From assembly GCA_009801085.1 (NCBI GenBank), contig VNWV01000001.1:4588001-4652000 (forward strand): DNA of 64,000 bases, in the 5' to 3' direction. Under the pieces are notes generated by a model. That model saw nothing but the letters and a program-made list of their open reading frames with translations, did no database searches and was not told where the DNA came from. The translations under genes were made by a program, and so were the position numbers. The stretch is from Lasiodiplodia sp. COLG20 (taxonomy: Eukaryota; Ascomycota; Dothideomycetes; Botryosphaeriales; Botryosphaeriaceae). Below, piece by piece: positions 1 to 9,498 of the stretch (position 1 is the stretch's first letter; each line of letters begins with the position of its first letter).

Positions 1-451
1 CGTCTTCGAAGTCCTGGTCGGCGGCGTCCCCGTCGACATCGGCACCACGATCAAGGCGAAGGCCACGCTCGGCACCTTCCGCGGCGCGGTGCAGGGCGTG
101 CTGCAGCGGTGCTGGGTGCTGCGCGGTAGTGGCGGCGGCGGCTCCTCCTACTCGTCGACGCGCGACGAGGCGGCGGAGTGGCTCGGCACGGCGACCTTCA
201 TGCTGTCGGTGCTGGCGAAGCCGTGGGTGCTGAGCGCCGACGACGTCAGGCGGCTGGAGCGGAGGCTGGCGCGGGAGGAGAAGCAGAGGCGGGACGAGGA
301 GAGAAGGGCGGAGCGGAGGAGGGCGGAGAGGGCGAGGAGGAAGGAGGAGGTTTATCGGGAGAGGAGGGAGAAGATGAGGGTTTATGAGGAGAAGGTGGAG
401 CGGAGGAGGAGGCAGGAGGAGGTGTTGATGAATAAGGGGGCGTTGGTGTAG
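1..451 (+). CDS. 3' end of unknown protein with basic coiled-coil tail (partial)
   Basis: The reading frame is already open at base 2 and runs to a TAG at 449-451, so the gene starts left of the window. About 149 C-terminal residues are visible. The first part is a Gly/Val-rich, possibly folded stretch. The last 65 or so residues are almost entirely Arg, Glu and Lys, as expected of a charged helix or coiled coil. Codons in the upstream part strongly prefer G or C in the third position, which supports real coding. I recognise no family and assign no function. It converges on the secreted-protein gene downstream. Confidence 0.6.
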   Translation, partial: VFEVLVGGVPVDIGTTIKAKATLGTFRGAVQGVLQRCWVLRGSGGGGSSYSSTRDEAAEWLGTATFMLSVLAKPWVLSADDVRRLERRLAREEKQRRDEERRAERRRAERARRKEEVYRERREKMRVYEEKVERRRRQEEVLMNKGALV

Positions 452-869
452 CGTTTGGTTGGGTCGTCGCCTGCTTCTCTATCTTGCTGTGGGCTTTTGG
501 AACGGATGCTGGGCGCTTCTGGAGTTTTTTTCGTTGGATACGACCTCATCCCCCGATCGTCATTGGAAAAGGCTTATCTAGTTTGCGTTTCTAGGAAACG
601 AATCAACCACGACATTAACGATCAAGTATATCAGATGGTGACCGTTTTGTACAAGCTTTTGATTAGATTAAGCACTAATTACAGTAGTCTAGAAATGCCA
701 GAACGCGAAGAACACCCTGTAGAGACCGTCTCAACTCGTAAGTCAGATGCACAAAAGCAAAACTCGATCCACATTATGTACAGCCCTTCTCCCCTATCTT
801 CACTCCATTACCCCGTTTCATTAACGTACCACCATTTCATCGAATCCGTTTCGTTTACTGATCATAGTT
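452..869. other. Intergenic gap between convergent genes
   Basis: This is the shared 3' region of the unknown gene and the minus-strand secreted-protein gene. The reading frames crossing it look like chance frames, and I see no gene or repeat in it. Confidence 0.5.
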
Positions 870-2120
870 TTACCAGAGGAGGTTGCCGTTATCATAGGTC
901 TTGCAGGCGTAGTTGTTGGAGAAGGAGACCTCGAAGGAGTCGGAGCCGGACTTGCCGCCGGTGTAGGAGCAGGTGCTAGCCGAGACGTCGACGTTGAAGA
1001 GCGAGCAGTAGGTGCCGACGGTCATCTTGTTCTTGACGACGGCGACGGCGTTGAAGCTGTTGCAGGGCTGGTAGCGGAAGAGGGTCCACCAGCCGGCGGC
1101 GGCCTTGTTCTTGGCGACCTGGGCCTCGGCGTAGGCGGCGCACTGGGCCGGGTTGTAGGGGCCCGCAAAGAAGCGCTGGCCGACAAGGGCGCCCGCCTTG
1201 ATCATGACGCCGCCGCCGTTGCACTTGGTGCCGGATTTCCAGCCGTTGTTCTTGGAGCCCGAGTTGCAGGAGGGAGGGGTGACGACGGCGGCCTTTTTGT
1301 TGTAGCCGTTGGAGCCGGTGATGACGACCTGGAAGAGGTTGCGGTACTGGCCCGTGTTGGTGGCCGAGTCGACGCTGACGGAGCTGCCGAACAGGGCGCA
1401 CTTGATGTTGGTCGTCGAGGCGAGGTCGGCCAGCAGGCAGATGTCCGCGTTGCCGTCCATGCTGGGGTCGCGCTCGAAGTAGATGTTGAAGCCGGTGCAC
1501 AGGGCGGTGGCGTCGCAGAAGGCGGCGCACGAGCTGGCGCTGTACGTGTCGAGCGTCTTGTACGTCAGGTACGTGCTGAGCTGCGTGGCGCCGTTCTGGT
1601 CGGTGAAGCTCAGGTCGTAGTTGGTCGGCACGGCGGCCGCCTGGGCGGAAGCGGAAGCGTGGAAGGGAGCGTACGCCAGGAAGGCCGAGGCCGTGTCAGG
1701 GGTCGGGACAGGACCGGCACCCGTGGCCAGCGCAGTGCAGAACGGAGAGGTCGATGTCGGCAGGCTGACGTCAACGATGGCCGAGGTCGAAGTGCTGGTG
1801 GAGCTGCTCGAGGTGGAAGTCGAGGTGCTGGAGCTGGTCGACGTCGTCGTGCAGCTGGTCGAGGTGGAAGTCGAAGTCGAAGTACGGAAGTGTCGCTTCA
1901 TTTTGTAAGCAGCGCTGATGGCAGTGGTGGCCGCGGAGCTGGCGGCATTCACAGCGGACGCATCGGCGTAGCTGCTGGTGGCAGTGGCGCCGACGGGAGC
2001 TCCAGTGACGATGGCAGTGGCGACGACGTCGTTGATCTGGGCGAAATCCAACCCAGTGACCAGAGGGCTGGAAAGAGCAGTGCCGACAAGGGCAGAAAGA
2101 GCAAGGACAGCGTTCTTCAT
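870..2120 (-). CDS. Secreted Ser/Thr-rich protein with Cys-rich C-terminal domain
   Basis: A 416-residue single-exon protein. The frame is open further upstream, but I chose the ATG at 2118-2120 because it begins a clear signal peptide (MKNAVLALSALVGTALSS, residues 1-18). Residues 79-113 are almost pure Ser/Thr, a likely O-glycosylated spacer. The C-terminal 220 or so residues hold many cysteines, with blocks such as SSCAAFCDATALCTGFNIYF and GQYCNLF-like repeats typical of a widespread fungal secreted family with an apple/PAN-like or WSC-like fold. The molecular function of that family is not known to me; cell-wall or surface association is inferred. A TATATGA-like box lies about 150 bp upstream of the start. 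The Ser/Thr tract is low-complexity DNA and could vary in length between strains. Confidence 0.85.
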   Translation of the reverse strand: MKNAVLALSALVGTALSSPLVTGLDFAQINDVVATAIVTGAPVGATATSSYADASAVNAASSAATTAISAAYKMKRHFRTSTSTSTSTSCTTTSTSSSTSTSTSSSSTSTSTSAIVDVSLPTSTSPFCTALATGAGPVPTPDTASAFLAYAPFHASASAQAAAVPTNYDLSFTDQNGATQLSTYLTYKTLDTYSASSCAAFCDATALCTGFNIYFERDPSMDGNADICLLADLASTTNIKCALFGSSVSVDSATNTGQYRNLFQVVITGSNGYNKKAAVVTPPSCNSGSKNNGWKSGTKCNGGGVMIKAGALVGQRFFAGPYNPAQCAAYAEAQVAKNKAAAGWWTLFRYQPCNSFNAVAVVKNKMTVGTYCSLFNVDVSASTCSYTGGKSGSDSFEVSFSNNYACKTYDNGNLLW

Positions 2121-2410
2121 GGTGAAGAGAATGACCGTTGGGACCTTCAGGGAGCGTAGTGGGTGCTCTTCGAGGGGCGAAGAAAGGACTGCGCGAAACA
2201 ACGCCTGTACAAGACTGAAGAGAGAGTGCTGTTGCTGATGAGATGGAACGAACGACGCGGCCAGGCAGGCTTCATATAGGTAGAGTCCCAGATCCAGCCA
2301 CAATTGGAACACATGGTGGGCGGACGCCACGCCGCAGCACAGGGTTGCTGCTCCGGAGCTAGATGTTTAGCTGGGCCCGATATGCCTACGGATAGCTCCG
2401 CGTGGGGACT

Positions 2411-2642
2411 TACAACCCCCTCTCGTAGCCGATAGCTAGCGTAATTATATCCTAGCTCTGCTTTAAAAGAAATCGACATATCATGGGGAGCTGAAGCTAT
2501 CGTCCGGACGTGTATGTAGAATTAAAAATTCGACATTCTCGTCCGGACGATAGCTTCAGCTCCCCACATATGTTATTTTTCTAAGGCAGAGCTGGGGAGC
2601 CCTGCTGTTCGCGCTAGCCACCGGCTATAAGAGGGGGCTGTA
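2411..2642. repeat. MITE-like foldback element (large imperfect palindrome)
   Basis: Two arms, 2411-2510 and 2540-2642, face each other around a 29-bp loop. The inner 27 bp (2484-2510 against 2540-2566) are a perfect inverted repeat that ends in the self-complementary decamer CGTCCGGACG. The outermost 31 bp (2411-2441 against 2612-2642) match at 26 of 31 positions, and all five differences are transitions. The middles of the arms are more diverged. This fits a short non-autonomous DNA transposon or another foldback element partly eroded by C-to-T changes. No coding capacity is visible and I could not define a target-site duplication. Confidence 0.65.
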
Positions 2643-2645
2643 TAC

Positions 2646-3099
2646 CTCATCTATTTCTTCTCAAAAGAAAAAAAGAAACGTATGGGTAAAAAAACAAATC
2701 CGCGCTAGCCATCGGCTGCAAGACGGGATTGTACTATGTTAGACAGTGTAGTCAAAAGAATGTTGCATGAAAATCTCTTATGCAAAAATCACTGCCAAAT
2801 ATATCGACCATGGAAATTCGATTAGAGAGCCTCCTGTAGAGCATATTACGAGTTTCTATAGAGTCTTCAAATCTTCACTCACTAAATCACCTGGTTATTT
2901 ATAATAATAACTCGATACAATAGCAAGCTTAGCTTATATCCCTCCTACACTATTTGAGCTCTTTCGAGTAAAACTCGATCAAGAAGTAAACGGTCTAGAG
3001 GAAATCTAACACAACTCATTTCGCAAAACTTTGCAATACAGTATATAAGTTTTACAAATTTCTTACTCCTTCAACCATCCAGCATACATATGCTGAACA
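2646..3099. repeat. AT-rich stretch with a third copy of the palindrome's end motif
   Basis: This segment is clearly more AT-rich than its surroundings, and no frame stays open. The motif beginning GCGCTAGCCATCGGCTG at 2702-2734 repeats, in the same orientation, the right end of the foldback element (2611-2645). It may therefore be part of a longer or nested element. AT enrichment plus repeat sequence is what repeat-induced point mutation leaves behind, but I did not compute an index. Confidence 0.4.
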
Positions 3100-3190
3100 T
3101 CTTCGATGGTCTAGTGGTGATGATTTCCGCTTGTCAAAGCAGCTGCTCTAGCAAGCGCGGGAGACCGGGGTTCGATTCCCCGTCGGAGAG
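3100..3190 (+). tRNA. tRNA-Asp: tRNA-Asp (GUC) with a 19-nt intron
   Basis: The acceptor arms TCTTCGA (3100-3106) and TCGGAGA (3183-3189) pair over 7 bp with one G-U, followed by discriminator G3190. The T arm ACCGGGGTTCGATTCCCCG gives a 5-bp stem. The anticodon GTC is at 3133-3135 in the loop TTGTCA, and the anticodon stem is TCCGC/GCGGG. The bases 3137-3155 do not fit the cloverleaf and lie exactly after position 37, the usual place for nuclear tRNA introns. Removing them leaves a 72-nt tRNA. A CTTTTT at 3198-3202 is a plausible RNA polymerase III terminator. D-arm GGTCTAGTGG is A-box-like and GGTTCGATTCC is the B box. Confidence 0.93.
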
Positions 3191-3700
3191 ATTCTTCTTT
3201 TTGCCGTTCAGAACAAGATGCAGATCGTGGTGGAGGAGTGGGTGGTTGGGTCAGATGATGCAAATTTTTGCCGTCCGGCAGATCGGCCCGACGCTATGAC
3301 TCCAGTCGGGACCGGTACTATATTTATCCGACACCATCGGCTCGCTCGCCGATCTCCTCCCTTTCGGAAACGTCGTCTTTTTGGCTTTCTAAGAAAGCTC
3401 GAGCAAACTGTTGCGGAAGAGTACGGTGGGGTGATCCAAATATGCTGCTATTTTTGAGGAGGCTCCTGCTTTATAGCCAACACGATATGAAACTTCGGCT
3501 TGCTTGCTTTTACACCGCAAAGCCTCTTGATGGTAGGGGCGTTTTGGGGGCTAAAAGAACATGGCCAAGTGCTTACTTACACCGCCCCATTACTTCGTGG
3601 TGGTTAGTACGATAGGTCTCCCATGATTTGTTTATAATCAAGTACCCACCATTTCTTTGGGGCTGCATTTTGTTCTTTCTTCTTTTTCAAGGTGTAAAAG
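3191..3700. other. Gap upstream of the HET gene
   Basis: It contains the tRNA terminator at its left edge and, presumably, the promoter and 5' leader of the HET gene. The sequence just before the start is pyrimidine-rich (TTCTTTCTTCTTTTTCAAG at 3674-3692), which resembles a leader or a splice acceptor. No gene is seen. Confidence 0.4.
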
Positions 3701-6700
3701 ATGGTGGACTTCAACTTCACGCCCTACATATACGAGCCACTACCGACGCCCACGTCCATCCGGCTCATCAAGATCATCCAGGGCGGCGATGTCGGGCTGC
3801 CGACGCTCTGCGGGCACCGGCTGATCCGGTGCGAGATCCAGACGGTCGACCTCGAATCCAACCCGGCGTACAGCGCGCTGTCGTACACGTGGGACAGCCC
3901 GGAGCCCGAGTGGGCGAAGCGCAAGATCGACCTGTCGGCCGACGGCTACGGCGCGACGAGCAAGTGGCCGATCGCGGTGAGCGGCCGCCTCTGCTACGTG
4001 CGCAAGAACCTGTACCAGGCCCTCGACCAGCTGGCCCTGCAGTACAGCGTCGACCGCCCCGACCCGGACAACTTTTACAAGACCGACCTCATCTTCTACG
4101 CCGAATGGGGCTTTTTGGACTGCGTCGTCGACATGATCCAGCGCGGCGCCAGCGTCGGCGCGCGCGACTACTTTGGCGAGACTTCGCTGCATTATGCCGC
4201 CGAGAACGGCCACTACGAGATCGTCAAGGAGCTGGTGCGGGCGGGCGCGGACATGGGCGTGTACGATACCAAGGGCAGGCTGCCGCTGCACTGCGCCGTG
4301 CACCGGAAGCGCGGCCAGTGGAAGAAGGTGGTGCAGTTTCTCGAGGACCCGAATTTCCGGCGGAAGGAGCTGCTGCAGGAACGTGGCCCCGACAAGGGCG
4401 CCGCCAGGAACGAGGAGAGGTGGGAGTACGACAAGACGGCGCTGCACATCATGGCCGAGCAGGGCAGGGTGGATGCCGTCAGAGCGCTACTAAAGAGGAA
4501 GGCCAGCGTCGAGAGCAAAGATATGTTCGGGGAAACGCCACTGCACTACGCCGCCGAGAATGGCGAATACAAGATCGTCGAGCTGTTGGTGAGGGCCGGT
4601 GCCGATATCAATGCGACTGATGACGAACAGCGCATACCCGTGACTTGCGCGCTCCAGGCGAAAAGGAAAGAATGGGAAGAGACGGTCAAATTCCTCCAGG
4701 ATCCCGAGTTTCGCCAGAGTGTGCTGATGTGCCCTGAGCGGGACAAAAATCGTAAGGGCCCTGATGAATTCATCTGGATCGACGCTCTCTGTATCAATCA
4801 GGATGATCTAGAGGAACGCAGCGCACAGGTCAAGATTATGCCGCAGGTATACGGCAAGGCCCAGTCTGTCTTGGTCTGGCTGGGCAATATGAAGAACTTT
4901 TCGGACCGTTCGGGAGGAAATTACGACGAGTTCAAATCACTGACCGTCGCAATGAAGCGTATGAACAGCGAAGCAGGCGATGTTGAGAGCTTGAAACGGA
5001 AGTGGCGCAGCTCATTGCGCGCCTTTACTCGAGGGGACGACAAAATGCCTGAGGATGGTATATTCTCCAGAGAGGAAATTGCTCAGATAACGCACTGGCT
5101 TACCAGATCATGGTTCACGAGAGCGTGGGTGGTGCAGGAGCTGGCGTTGGCAAAGAAAATCAAAATGTTCGCGGCCGAGTTTGAGTTCTCCTGGTCAGAG
5201 GTGCTGCAGTTTCTATGCCTCCTCTTCCACGTCGGATACTTTGATCCCGCATCTTTTTGGCGCATGGATGACGGAACAAAAACACAGGATGCTGTGGGAG
5301 GTGACGGAAGTGAAGCATGGAAACTTGCTGTGATAAGACTACGAACAGCCAACAACCCGGAAGAATGGGCACTTCTCGAGCCAATATACAAGCAAACCTG
5401 GACCGGTGCACCCCATGTTCGTCAAGGCGATAGATTTCCATTACCTCTCCTTCTTGCCGAAACGTGGAATTTTGGAACCAAGGATCCAAGAGACAAGGTC
5501 TTTTCTCTGCTCAGTCTGGCAACACCTCTGCCTGATTCAAAGCAGGTCAAGATCGACTATTCCGTGCCAGTATCGGATCTGTATACAGACCTGGCATACC
5601 TCTTCCTCGAAGGATCTGACAATTCTTCCATCTATACTACCGGTAACGGCGCCGCTGGCATCCTCGAGCCACTCGAAGGCTTATCTTACGTACAAGACCC
5701 CTACGTTGGTCCGATGGCCAGGAATCCCCATCTGCCTTCGTGGGTGCCAGACTTCAGCACACCGCTACTAACCGCTCGTATCTGGAACAGAAGATTCCAA
5801 GCTGCAACTGCCCTGTCTCCAAGTTTCGGTGAAGGTGAGAGCAAATCCATACTGCGCGTGTCAGGACTGGAGATCGACGAAGTCAAGAAGCCAGAAAGAG
5901 AATGGGGAGACCTCGACTTCTTAGAATCAGATGTACACTGCTTGTTCTATTTCTGTTGTGAAGCATGTCTTGAATATGACAATGCTGGCAACCAGGAACC
6001 TTTTCTCGTTGCCTTACTCCGGACACTTACAGTCGACGGGCTCTGGGATACTCAGGATGAAAAAGTTCAGGCAGAGGCCATCAATTCATTCCGGACGTTC
6101 TTGTGTAAGTGGCTTCAATGGCACTACACCTGTTTATATGGTGGTGAAGATGCCTGCTATGGACCGTACACGTACAGCGAGGAAAAGATCCAGTCTCTGA
6201 CCGAAGCGCCTGACTTCTACAAGAAGTTTCTCGCGACATTTGAAGAGGAAGAGTCGGCAAACGAGGATCTGATGGTTTCAATGAAGGCAATGCGCACCAG
6301 AGACAGGGCAAATTGCCTCCCGACGGACGACGAACTCAAGGCCGAAAAGATTACCGATTGGTGTGAATTCCACGGCCCGGACTGCACCAGCGAAACAGAG
6401 GACCGCAAGATGTTCGTCTCAGTCATGAACACCTTCTATCGAAAGAGAAGTCTTTTCAGAACCACCAGTGGGCGAATCGGATTGGGTCCGCAAACCATGG
6501 AGCCGGGCGACAAGATCATCTTGATTGCGGGGGCGCGAACGCCGTATGTTGTTCGTGAGATATCTGAGGAGACAGACGATGAAAGCGAAGAAGAAGACGC
6601 ATCCGAAGACGAGGAAGAAGAGGAAGATGGCAACGTGGAGGGAGAAGAGGATTTTGAGATTGTTCGCAGTGATGACGGTGAGGACGAGCTGGAGAATGAA

Positions 6701-6832
6701 GACCAGGAAGAGAGCGAAGATGGAAGAACTCCTCGATTCCAGCTTATTGGAGAGGTATACCTTCATGGAGTAATGTACGGTGAAGCTGTGACGGAAGATG
6801 GAAGAAACTTTAAGACTCTCGAGCTCATTTAG
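3701..6832 (+). CDS. HET-domain protein with ankyrin repeats inserted inside the HET domain
   Basis: A 1043-residue single-exon protein starting at AAAGATGG. The N-terminal half of a HET domain is at residues 57-113 (AYSALSYTWD, then VSGRLCYVRKNLYQAL). Its second half, FIWIDALCINQDDLEERSAQ followed by VYGKAQSVLVWLG, only appears at 357-395. These blocks are normally about 30-60 residues apart. Here about 240 residues separate them, and these contain ankyrin-type repeats (GETSLHYAAENGHYEIVKEL and a second copy). The stretches 155-226 and 273-344 are clearly duplicates. The middle part has the usual post-HET conservation (WFTRAWVVQE near 470, then DPRDKVFSLLSLA). The C-terminus has an Asp/Glu tract (about 950-1010). 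HET proteins mediate heterokaryon incompatibility or regulated cell death; the trigger of this one is unknown. Third-position GC is very high up to about base 4480 and lower afterwards. Confidence 0.9.
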   Translation: MVDFNFTPYIYEPLPTPTSIRLIKIIQGGDVGLPTLCGHRLIRCEIQTVDLESNPAYSALSYTWDSPEPEWAKRKIDLSADGYGATSKWPIAVSGRLCYVRKNLYQALDQLALQYSVDRPDPDNFYKTDLIFYAEWGFLDCVVDMIQRGASVGARDYFGETSLHYAAENGHYEIVKELVRAGADMGVYDTKGRLPLHCAVHRKRGQWKKVVQFLEDPNFRRKELLQERGPDKGAARNEERWEYDKTALHIMAEQGRVDAVRALLKRKASVESKDMFGETPLHYAAENGEYKIVELLVRAGADINATDDEQRIPVTCALQAKRKEWEETVKFLQDPEFRQSVLMCPERDKNRKGPDEFIWIDALCINQDDLEERSAQVKIMPQVYGKAQSVLVWLGNMKNFSDRSGGNYDEFKSLTVAMKRMNSEAGDVESLKRKWRSSLRAFTRGDDKMPEDGIFSREEIAQITHWLTRSWFTRAWVVQELALAKKIKMFAAEFEFSWSEVLQFLCLLFHVGYFDPASFWRMDDGTKTQDAVGGDGSEAWKLAVIRLRTANNPEEWALLEPIYKQTWTGAPHVRQGDRFPLPLLLAETWNFGTKDPRDKVFSLLSLATPLPDSKQVKIDYSVPVSDLYTDLAYLFLEGSDNSSIYTTGNGAAGILEPLEGLSYVQDPYVGPMARNPHLPSWVPDFSTPLLTARIWNRRFQAATALSPSFGEGESKSILRVSGLEIDEVKKPEREWGDLDFLESDVHCLFYFCCEACLEYDNAGNQEPFLVALLRTLTVDGLWDTQDEKVQAEAINSFRTFLCKWLQWHYTCLYGGEDACYGPYTYSEEKIQSLTEAPDFYKKFLATFEEEESANEDLMVSMKAMRTRDRANCLPTDDELKAEKITDWCEFHGPDCTSETEDRKMFVSVMNTFYRKRSLFRTTSGRIGLGPQTMEPGDKIILIAGARTPYVVREISEETDDESEEEDASEDEEEEEDGNVEGEEDFEIVRSDDGEDELENEDQEESEDGRTPRFQLIGEVYLHGVMYGEAVTEDGRNFKTLELI
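4163..4732 (+). repeat. Internal duplication encoding the ankyrin block
   Basis: Bases 4163-4378 and 4517-4732 encode two about 72-residue copies. Both begin at a D-x-F-G-E-T motif, pass through LHYAAENG and LVRAGAD, and end in a (K/Q)FL(E/Q)DP(N/E)FR motif. The copies start 354 bases (118 codons) apart. The protein similarity is strong while the codons have diverged considerably, so the duplication is not recent. Confidence 0.8.
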
Positions 6833-8214
6833 TGTTCTTAGAAACAAGGGCGAAGGGGTATTTTCATGTTTACTATTTTTGTTATGATACCAAATCAATC
6901 TCCAACGAGAGATTTATTTTCGTGTAAACGAGGCCTGTATTGAGTTGGAAAGATACTGTGTAGCTTTTCTGCTCGAGCTCTTGGGATGATCAGCATACTG
7001 GGGTGCAAACACGTACGCTGTCTGCCTAGTATGTACGTACACTCAACAAGCCGAGCCGACACTAACCGGGCCGGGTAACTTCGGCAGACTGGTTGCCGAA
7101 CGGGTCCGAGGCACAGCCGAGCGTGGGGGAAAGAGCGCCCGGAACAAAACGATCAGCGACTTGTTGACTGCGGCTATTCTTTTGGTGGGAGAGACGTTGA
7201 GTCGCGTTGAACGACGCCAATTTCAGAATCGTACGATGTTTTTGTGGTGTTGAGTTCAACAAGCGCCTGATTCCGATGTCTCCGCGCTTCCTTCGGGTCC
7301 TCAGTCCGTTAGCTTCCGGGTTGGATCCGGTAGTTTTTTCTTTCTACTCTGTACACCTCTTCGACCTCGGCTTGATGGATGACCAAAGCTTTGATTACTC
7401 TACGTCAGTATTCAGCTATACCGCAAAAATGTGTGCTCTGGCAGGGCGATCACGTTGGCCGGGAATATTTCCTCTCACTTTTGTAACTTGCCTCACAACG
7501 CGGGGACACCAGACTATCGCAACCACCGACGCAAAGATCGAAAGAGCCGTAACGAGTTGTGGATGGAGCACTATTCTAGTGAAATACCCGCCTCTTTGCC
7601 CGTCGCATCTAAAGCAGTTTGTCAACATACTCGAGGAGCAATGAGCGAACAAATTTTGTCGCCTCGTGGTTGGACAACACGCCCATTCTCATGATGCGGC
7701 CTCTCAACCCGACGAAACGGCCATTGGACGTCCGATCGCGCACTTCTCCTGAAAGGGCCCAACCAAAGAAAATGTCCAACGTCGAACGTCTGGACGAAAT
7801 TTGAAACGCGCCGTTGCCGCCAGATCTCTTTGTTTGGGTGTTTGATGGCCGGCTTTGGACAATGACCCTGAGAAATCTGATTTCGTCATTGCAAAACATT
7901 AACCGACCGAGCTCACGATGATTCCATCAGCCTCACCGGTGGAGGCTTTTCGCTCAGCCGCGCTCACCTCTTGAAGCAGTCATTCGCATACGACCCCGGT
8001 TCGAATGTTCCTATCATCGTCGCCCTCGATGGGCGGGGTTGTGGCGATGACTTTGAATGCATTTCAGCCTCGCAGGCTATGCTCGAGTGCGAAGAGCAGC
8101 TAAATCCCCACGGCCTTGCTGTCACCGTTTTCTTTCATGTCTTGTCTCATTTTCCTTGTTTCCCAACGACGGTCCGCTATCCGCTCTTATCTGGAATCTG
8201 CGCGCAGTAAAGCC
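6833..8214. other. Intergenic, nothing supportable
   Basis: The longest frames here (for example 7207-7644, +) have no recognisable motif and overlap frames on the other strand. The segment probably holds the HET gene's 3' end and the promoter of the next gene. A GGTTCGAATG string near 7997 resembles a T loop but has no cloverleaf around it. Confidence 0.4.
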
Positions 8215-9498
8215 ATGGCAGAAGGGCTTGCACTTGTGGGTGGAGTTTCTGCACTTATCACCATCTCCGACGACTTCCTACGCGCTGGAAAGAAGCTCAG
8301 ATATTACAGAAGGACTCTCAAGCATGCCAAAGAAGAGATTGAGGCAGTTGAGGTTGACACAACGACCTGCGGTAACATCCTGGTTCTATTCAACAACGCT
8401 CTGGAGGATGACCAGTCGCCTATGGCCGAAAAAGTGAGGAAGTTGGAAATTGACAGGAATCTGCAGAAGAGAAGCAGTTCGCTACTACAAAAGATTCAGA
8501 TGATTCTTCAGAAGCGCCTGCGGCCGATGAGCAAGAAGCACAGCCCTGGGGCGCTGCAGCGTCGAGCGGCTCAATGCGTGTGGCTATTCCAGAAAAGCGA
8601 AATCAACGAGATTCTGAACGAGCTGGAGAGAGTGAAGGCCTCGGTACAGATGTGCATGGGCCTCGTCATATATGCGGCTCTGAAGAATAGAGCAAGCGAG
8701 ATGGCCGTCATACCTCCCGAGTTGGACGACCGACTGTGAGTTTTCAAGCAAGAACCCAGCCTCAGGAGTCTCAATGTGCTGGGAATGCTGATATGGTGCG
8801 ATATGCGCAGTAAAACCATGGAGAGAAGCCTTCGGTGCATGACACGAACATGTACTCGGCTTGAAGAATCTCTTACTGAGCACAACCCTATGCAAGCCGA
8901 GGACGAATCTCCGTTTTGCGAGCTAGTAGCCAGCCTTGTGAAAAGAGAAATCAACGAGTCAAGAGAGCGTCGGAGGAATGATCGCAATCAAAGAAGAGCA
9001 GCCCAACAGGGCTCTTTTGCACCCAACACCGATTCGACTTCCTCACGTAGAAGCCCGTCTCCATCGGGACCTTTGCCAAATATATCTCCCCGGCCTCCGG
9101 GTCCTCCTCCGAGACCCGGAGGAAGTCTTGCTGCTGCGAACCCGATCGACTCTCCAAGGTCGGTCAGTCCTCCGGAATCAGCTGATCTGGGCTACTGCTA
9201 CGATTGCAGAAGCTACCACATTCTCTTCGGCGCAGCTGACCCTCACGGCGAAAATGTACATCATTCCACGGCCCGCTCCCATTCTTCGGTATCCTCCTTA
9301 ATTAGTGAGCCAACCGGATCACAATCGGATCACATCCACAGATCAGATCCGCCGCCGCCTGATGACGAACGGATTGCCGGAAATCGGAGGACGTGGATGC
9401 ATGCTGAGGGGCCACCTGTTTGGGAAGAACGACCATGGGGAGGAGGAAGGGGCACCGATGATGTCGATGACCTGCCAAAGACTGATCGACCAAGCTGA
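8215..9498 (+). CDS. Protein with NLR-type helical N-terminal domain; in-frame stop or intron at 8737
   Basis: The start GCCATGG at 8215 begins MAEGLALVGGVSALITIS. This is the typical opening of the helical domain at the N-terminus of fungal STAND/NLR and related proteins. About 170 residues of amphipathic helix follow, and then a Pro/Ser-rich disordered tail (SPSPSGPLPNISPRPPGPPP). No NACHT or NB-ARC motif is present. The frame is interrupted by a TGA at 8737-8739, after which the same frame continues to 9498. A GTGAGT at 8736 with a GCAG at 8807-8810 would make a 75-nt intron and join 8215-8735 to 8811-9498 (402 residues). This is my preferred model, but a nonsense mutation in a continuous frame is equally compatible. 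Function is unknown; a link to self/non-self recognition is only by family resemblance. Confidence 0.55.

Noticed and set aside
2121..2330. 70-residue N-terminal extension of the secreted Ser/Thr-rich protein
   Set aside because: A signal peptide begins at the internal ATG (2120), and the extension contains a TATA-like box.
7985..8010. GGTTCGAATG, resembling a tRNA T loop
   Set aside because: No acceptor, D or anticodon stems can be folded around it.
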